Assembly (NCBI GenBank): GCA_030641105.1
Contig: DAOWHZ010000056.1
Coordinates: forward strand, 1-8,097
Length of the DNA stretch: 8,097 nt
Source of the DNA: a bacterium
GTDB lineage: Bacteria; Patescibacteria; ABY1; BM507; VMTK01
Reading direction: 5' to 3'
In this document: in pieces, positions 5,479 to 8,097 of the stretch
How the letters are laid out: each line of letters opens with the position of its first letter
How positions within the stretch are numbered: position 1 is the stretch's first letter
Translations under genes and position numbers: made by a program
Notes under the pieces: generated by a model
Seen by the model: the letters and a program-made list of their open reading frames with translations, nothing else
Database searches by the model: none
Told to the model about the DNA's origin: nothing

Positions 5479-6417
5479 TTATTTACCTCCTTTTCCTAAA
5501 ATAGCCCGTAGAGCATCCCCGATTGTCTGCGATAACATAACCCAAGTCGGGTTGGCTCCTGTTTCGTCTTTAATGATTTTCATTGCTTTAGCCTCGCTTA
5601 CCGCAGCGATTGCTTCAATTTGTGCCGCGGTCTTTTTGTCCATAGCTTCCTTGATGGCTGGCGGAGGACTAATATTTTCAACATTGATTATAGATTCTAT
5701 CCCATAATCTTTTCCCCCATCATCACATAATAAAGTGTTAGCAATTTCTGTAGCTTTATTGCCATAGGTTTTTTTCATATCTGGGGTCCACGAAAGTGCT
5801 TCTTGCGATCCTACATCCATAGCTCTGTTAATTGCCACCTTTGCTCTTTGCACAATTAAATTATCAACATCTGTATCAACTGTATTAAGCAAAAATTTAG
5901 TAGCAGTTTTTTGATCGTCTTCCTTTTTTTCTCTGACAAAATAAGTAAGTCGGGTATCAATTTTAACATCATTGCCATCTATACAATTAACTGTATATAT
6001 AGCAGCATCATGTTGAACAGGGACAAGACTCACCAATCCTTCATCAGAGTGCCAGATAAAAGGAATATAAAATCTCCACCCTTCTTTTTTTTCTTGATAT
6101 CCTTCTAATGTAATAGGATTTGATTTCCATACATTTCTTAATACCCAAATATTATTTTTAGGCACATTAAAAATAATAGGCCTTTTGCCGTTTGTCGTGC
6201 CGGTAGAGCTACCAAATACTCCAACTAACGATCCAACTAATAAGATGGCACCTATTCCTATGACAGTAATTGCTATTGCAACAAATATTCCTGTTATTCC
6301 TATAAATAATTTTTCACCCTCGCCCGCATTAGACCAACTAACTATAATAATAGTTATTATTACATAGGTGATTAGCGATGTTAAAATTACTCCTAATATA
6401 AATGGTCTTTTTTTCAT
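5479..6417 (-). CDS. SPFH/band 7 (stomatin/prohibitin-like) membrane protein
   Basis: 312 residues. Two membrane helices (about 7-28 and 38-66) lead into an SPFH domain at about 80-250: NVPKNNIWVLRNVWKSNPITLEGYQ, then GWRFYIPFIW, VSLVPVQHDAAIYTVNCIDG and VKIDTRLTYFV. The assembly-helix region VDNLIVQRAKVAINRAM and the characteristic DYGIESIINVENISPPPAIKEAMDKK (238-262) follow. A short Ala/Glu helix (AAQIEAIAAVSEAKAMKII) ends the domain. SPFH proteins form ring or cage scaffolds on membranes and control membrane proteases or lipid domains. The coiled-coil is much shorter than in flotillins. AGAGG six bases before ATG 6417 supports the start. It is the first gene of a two-gene operon with a long structured leader. 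Confidence 0.9.
   Translation of the reverse strand: MKKRPFILGVILTSLITYVIITIIIVSWSNAGEGEKLFIGITGIFVAIAITVIGIGAILLVGSLVGVFGSSTGTTNGKRPIIFNVPKNNIWVLRNVWKSNPITLEGYQEKKEGWRFYIPFIWHSDEGLVSLVPVQHDAAIYTVNCIDGNDVKIDTRLTYFVREKKEDDQKTATKFLLNTVDTDVDNLIVQRAKVAINRAMDVGSQEALSWTPDMKKTYGNKATEIANTLLCDDGGKDYGIESIINVENISPPPAIKEAMDKKTAAQIEAIAAVSEAKAMKIIKDETGANPTWVMLSQTIGDALRAILGKGGK
5485..5490 (-). promoter_or_regulatory. Shine-Dalgarno sequence embedded in the SPFH stop region
   Basis: GGAGGT on the minus strand overlaps the final Gly-Gly codons (GKGGK-stop) of the SPFH gene and lies seven bases before the ATG at 5477. It fixes that start and indicates translational coupling. Confidence 0.85.
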
Positions 6418-6630
6418 CTTTTTCCTCTCTTTCTGCCATTCGGCAATATAAGTTTTTTATTAAATTGTCAAAGATCCAAAATACAGACCTTGTTAACTCC
6501 CCGCATCCCTGCCTTTTTATTAATCCTTTTTCTAAAAAAAGCAAGGAAGCAGAGAGTTAATAATGCTTTTTTAGCTTAATTTAACTAAAAAATTAGCAAA
6601 CCAAACATGCATTATTAAAGATCCGCATCA
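6418..6630 (-). promoter_or_regulatory. long structured 5' leader of the SPFH operon
   Basis: From the predicted start near 6628 the transcript has about 210 untranslated bases. On the minus strand they can form: (i) a 9-bp stem, TAATAATGC (6617-6609) with GCATTATTA (6566-6558), enclosing an 8-bp hairpin (6592-6585 with 6574-6567); (ii) a 20-base arm, TTAACTCTCTGCTTCCTTGC (6560-6541), pairing with GCAGGGATGCGGGGAGTTAA (6512-6493) at 19 of 20 positions, three of them G-U, extendable by six T/A-rich pairs; (iii) a small hairpin TGCC/GGCA (6445-6434) just before the Shine-Dalgarno sequence. Elements (i) and (ii) share three bases, so they may compete. The G-U pairs become A/C mismatches on the plus strand, which places the structure in the minus-strand RNA. 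No known riboswitch class is recognised. Confidence 0.55.
6445..6471 (-). promoter_or_regulatory. possible second, proximal promoter of the SPFH operon
   Basis: A perfect TTGACA (6471-6466) is followed 15 bp later by TATATT (6450-6445) on the minus strand. The spacer is short. If active it would start near 6438 and bypass the structured leader, giving a 20-nt leader with the Shine-Dalgarno sequence intact. Confidence 0.35.
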
Positions 6631-6634
6631 TATT

Positions 6635-6663
6635 ACAGTAGCATAAAATAAAAAAACCGTCAA
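6635..6663 (-). promoter_or_regulatory. main promoter of the SPFH operon
   Basis: TTGACG (6663-6658), a 17-bp T-rich spacer and an extended -10, TGC-TACTGT (-10 at 6640-6635), on the minus strand. The -35 matches at five of six positions and the TG extension compensates for the modest -10. The start is predicted near 6628. Confidence 0.6.
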
Positions 6664-6677
6664 GCCCGAGACGATAT

Positions 6678-6689
6678 TTTTAGCTAAAA
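6678..6689. promoter_or_regulatory. 12-bp palindrome upstream of the SPFH promoter
   Basis: TTTTAGCTAAAA is a perfect palindrome whose edge lies 15 bp upstream of the -35 element, about 50-60 bp before the predicted start. This is a usual place for an activator site or UP-like element. AT-rich palindromes of this length can occur by chance, so a regulatory role is only suggested. Confidence 0.3.
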
Positions 6690-6798
6690 TTAGGTAACTA
6701 CACGAATTATTTTTATGCAAAAATTAGAAAAAACTGCATGAATTGTTTTTAATATGAATAAATATTGTGAATTAAGAATTATGGGTTATTTTTAATTC
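6690..6798. other. gene-free stretch between tig and the SPFH promoter
   Basis: No coding frame and no convincing tig terminator are seen. Only an AT-only 7-bp inverted repeat (AGAATTA 6775-6781, TAATTCT 6793-6799) touches the tig stop. An imperfect direct repeat, GAATTATTTTTATG (6704-6717) and GAATTGTTTTTAATATG (6740-6756), lies here too. Trigger factor transcripts may therefore read on toward the SPFH operon. Confidence 0.4.
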
Positions 6799-8088
6799 TC
6801 ACTTACTAATATTCCACTCTTTCAACCTCTCAATCACCTTGCGGCTATTCATTAAATTCTTAGTATATTCTTTATAAGCAGGCGATTTAATCTTTTCTTT
6901 TATATTATCTTTTTCATCTTTATATTGCTTTAATAATTTTTCCAGCTCTTGCTCTACTTCTTTGTCTTCAACCTTGATTTTTTCTGTATTAGCGATTTCA
7001 CGGATCAGTAAAGAGGTTTTAACCCGCTTGACCGCGTCGGGCAGCATATCAAGCGTTAACTGGTCCCGGGTTTTTTTAAGATGATTTAAATAATCTTCAA
7101 ACTTGCCGCCACGTTTTGTAATGCTTGCTTCCAGTTCAGCCATCATGGTTTGCGCTTCATTGTTAACTAAAATTTCCGGGATGTCGCTGAATTTGGTTTT
7201 AGCTATAATTTTATCAAGCATTTCCAGTTCGGCTTTTTGCTCCGCGCTTTGCTGTTTTTCAAAAAATAAACTTTTTTTAATATTTTCTTTAAATTGATCA
7301 ACACTGTTTAAGCCAAGATTTTTAACAAATTCCTGATTAATTTCCGGCAATTCCCGCTGGTAGACTTCTTTGATTTTAACTTTAAACTCAACTAATTTGC
7401 CGGCTAAATTTTGCTGATGATGCTCCTTTGGATACGGCAGACTAAATTCGCGGACATCATTTTTTTTGGCCCCAATTAATTTTTTGCCAAAACCAGGCAC
7501 AATATAACCCTTGCCAACTACAATGCCAGTGTTCTTGCCTTGTCCGCCTTCAACAGGCACTTTATCTAAAAACATTTCTATATCAACAATAACTTTATCG
7601 CCATTTTTTACTTCACGATTTGCGATTGTTTCTTTTACCCGCATTTCTTGCAATTGCTTAATCATTTTATCAACTTCTTCATCTTTAACTTCTGCTTTTT
7701 CCTGTTTCACTTTAACATTTTTATAATCTGCTAATATAACTTCTGGCAGTAATGCTGTAACAACTTTATATTCCATTGGATTATCCGGCGCTAATTTAGT
7801 AATATTTACCTGCGGCTGGCCGATTGGCTGGCCCACTACATGATCGCGGATAACCTGTTCCAGTGTTTTGTTAATAGCAATGCGGGCGGCTTCTTCTAAA
7901 ATTGTCATTTCACTGATTTTTTGCTTTAAAACTTCATAAGGAATTTTGCCTGGCCGAAACCCCTTAATTTTAAGGTCGCGGGAAATTTTTTCCGCGCCGC
8001 TTTCAATATACGGTTTAAATTCTTCAACTGTTAATTCTATTGTTAATTCAATTTGTGATTTAGCTAAATCTTTTTTTTGTACATTCAT
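6799..8088 (-). CDS. tig: trigger factor, ribosome-associated chaperone and peptidyl-prolyl isomerase
   Basis: 429 residues, the normal length (E. coli about 432). Trigger factor docks at the ribosomal exit tunnel and shields nascent chains. The N-terminal ribosome-binding domain (1 to about 115) has the signature GFRPGKIPYEVLKQKI (43-58). The FKBP-type PPIase domain lies at about 155-245 (GDKVIVDIEMFLDKVPVEGG, VPGFGKKLIGAKKNDVREF, LVEFKVKIKEVYQRELPEIN). The C-terminal chaperone arms (about 250-429) are helical and Lys/Glu-rich, including NNEAQTMMAELEASITKRGG, and the gene ends with TGA. The ATG at 8088 fits the conserved MNVxKKDLxKSQ start; only GAAAGA is visible upstream before the window ends. 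The gene is complete but its promoter lies outside. Confidence 0.97.
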   Translation of the reverse strand: MNVQKKDLAKSQIELTIELTVEEFKPYIESGAEKISRDLKIKGFRPGKIPYEVLKQKISEMTILEEAARIAINKTLEQVIRDHVVGQPIGQPQVNITKLAPDNPMEYKVVTALLPEVILADYKNVKVKQEKAEVKDEEVDKMIKQLQEMRVKETIANREVKNGDKVIVDIEMFLDKVPVEGGQGKNTGIVVGKGYIVPGFGKKLIGAKKNDVREFSLPYPKEHHQQNLAGKLVEFKVKIKEVYQRELPEINQEFVKNLGLNSVDQFKENIKKSLFFEKQQSAEQKAELEMLDKIIAKTKFSDIPEILVNNEAQTMMAELEASITKRGGKFEDYLNHLKKTRDQLTLDMLPDAVKRVKTSLLIREIANTEKIKVEDKEVEQELEKLLKQYKDEKDNIKEKIKSPAYKEYTKNLMNSRKVIERLKEWNISK

Positions 8089-8097
8089 AATTCTTTC

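Noticed and set aside
5209..5499. 96-residue plus-strand frame, hydrophobic
   Set aside because: It mirrors the membrane helices of the minus-strand gene; hydrophobic codons on one strand produce such mirror frames.
6338..6544. 68-residue minus-strand frame overlapping the start of the SPFH gene
   Set aside because: It lies in another frame over the SPFH N-terminus and the structured leader, and its composition is unlike a protein (Asn/Tyr run at its end).
6493..6592. Plus-strand terminator from the hairpins and TTTTTT at 6567-6572
   Set aside because: No plus-strand gene ends nearby, and the main stem has four mismatches in the plus-strand RNA against one in the minus.
6593..6628. 12-codon minus-strand frame (MRIFNNACLVC) starting at about the predicted transcription start, possible leader peptide
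   Set aside because: It has no Shine-Dalgarno sequence, no run of a regulatory amino acid, and AT-rich DNA yields such short frames often.
1..8097. CRISPR array, insertion sequence or prophage genes
   Set aside because: No regularly spaced direct repeats, transposase, integrase or phage structural gene is visible anywhere in the window.

Overview
The window is AT-rich and reads as a piece of a small, streamlined bacterial genome, most likely a member of the Candidate Phyla Radiation (Patescibacteria, Parcubacteria-like). This rests on the mixture of genes: a short pilin-like membrane protein of a type common in that group, an SPFH protein paired with an unknown membrane protein, a TRM11-like methylase, and short palindromic repeats sitting inside a coding region. 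No ribosomal RNA or marker gene is present to fix the taxon. TGA is used as a stop (trigger factor) and never in frame, so the UGA=Gly code of some CPR lineages is not in use.

Left part, plus strand (1-2603): a possible minus-strand coding fragment at the edge; a metal-binding-type hypothetical protein (107-742); a small ParB/sulfiredoxin-like hypothetical protein (849-1397) closed by a clear intrinsic terminator; and the universal ATPase/GTPase YchF (1545-2603) with a four-copy 8-bp tandem repeat in its short leader.

Middle, minus strand (2665-4342): ychF converges on a THUMP/Rossmann RNA methylase of the TRM11 type. A 64-nt hairpin with GCG/CGC at 10-bp intervals lies at their junction. 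The methylase gene carries three different palindromic repeats in frame, each translated. Upstream of it is a pilin-like protein gene with its own promoter.

Right part, minus strand (4461-8088): a two-gene operon encodes an SPFH/band-7 membrane protein followed, after one base, by a five-helix membrane protein with an unrecognised soluble domain. The operon has a hairpin terminator, a good promoter about 220 bp upstream of its first codon, and a leader of about 210 nt that folds into stable hairpins. G-U pairs in its main stem show that the minus-strand RNA is the structured one. The last gene is trigger factor (tig), whose start lies just inside the right edge.

Most interesting: the methylase gene with three independent in-frame repeat insertions, and the structured leader plus unknown partner protein of the SPFH operon. 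Neither is proven to be a new system from sequence alone.
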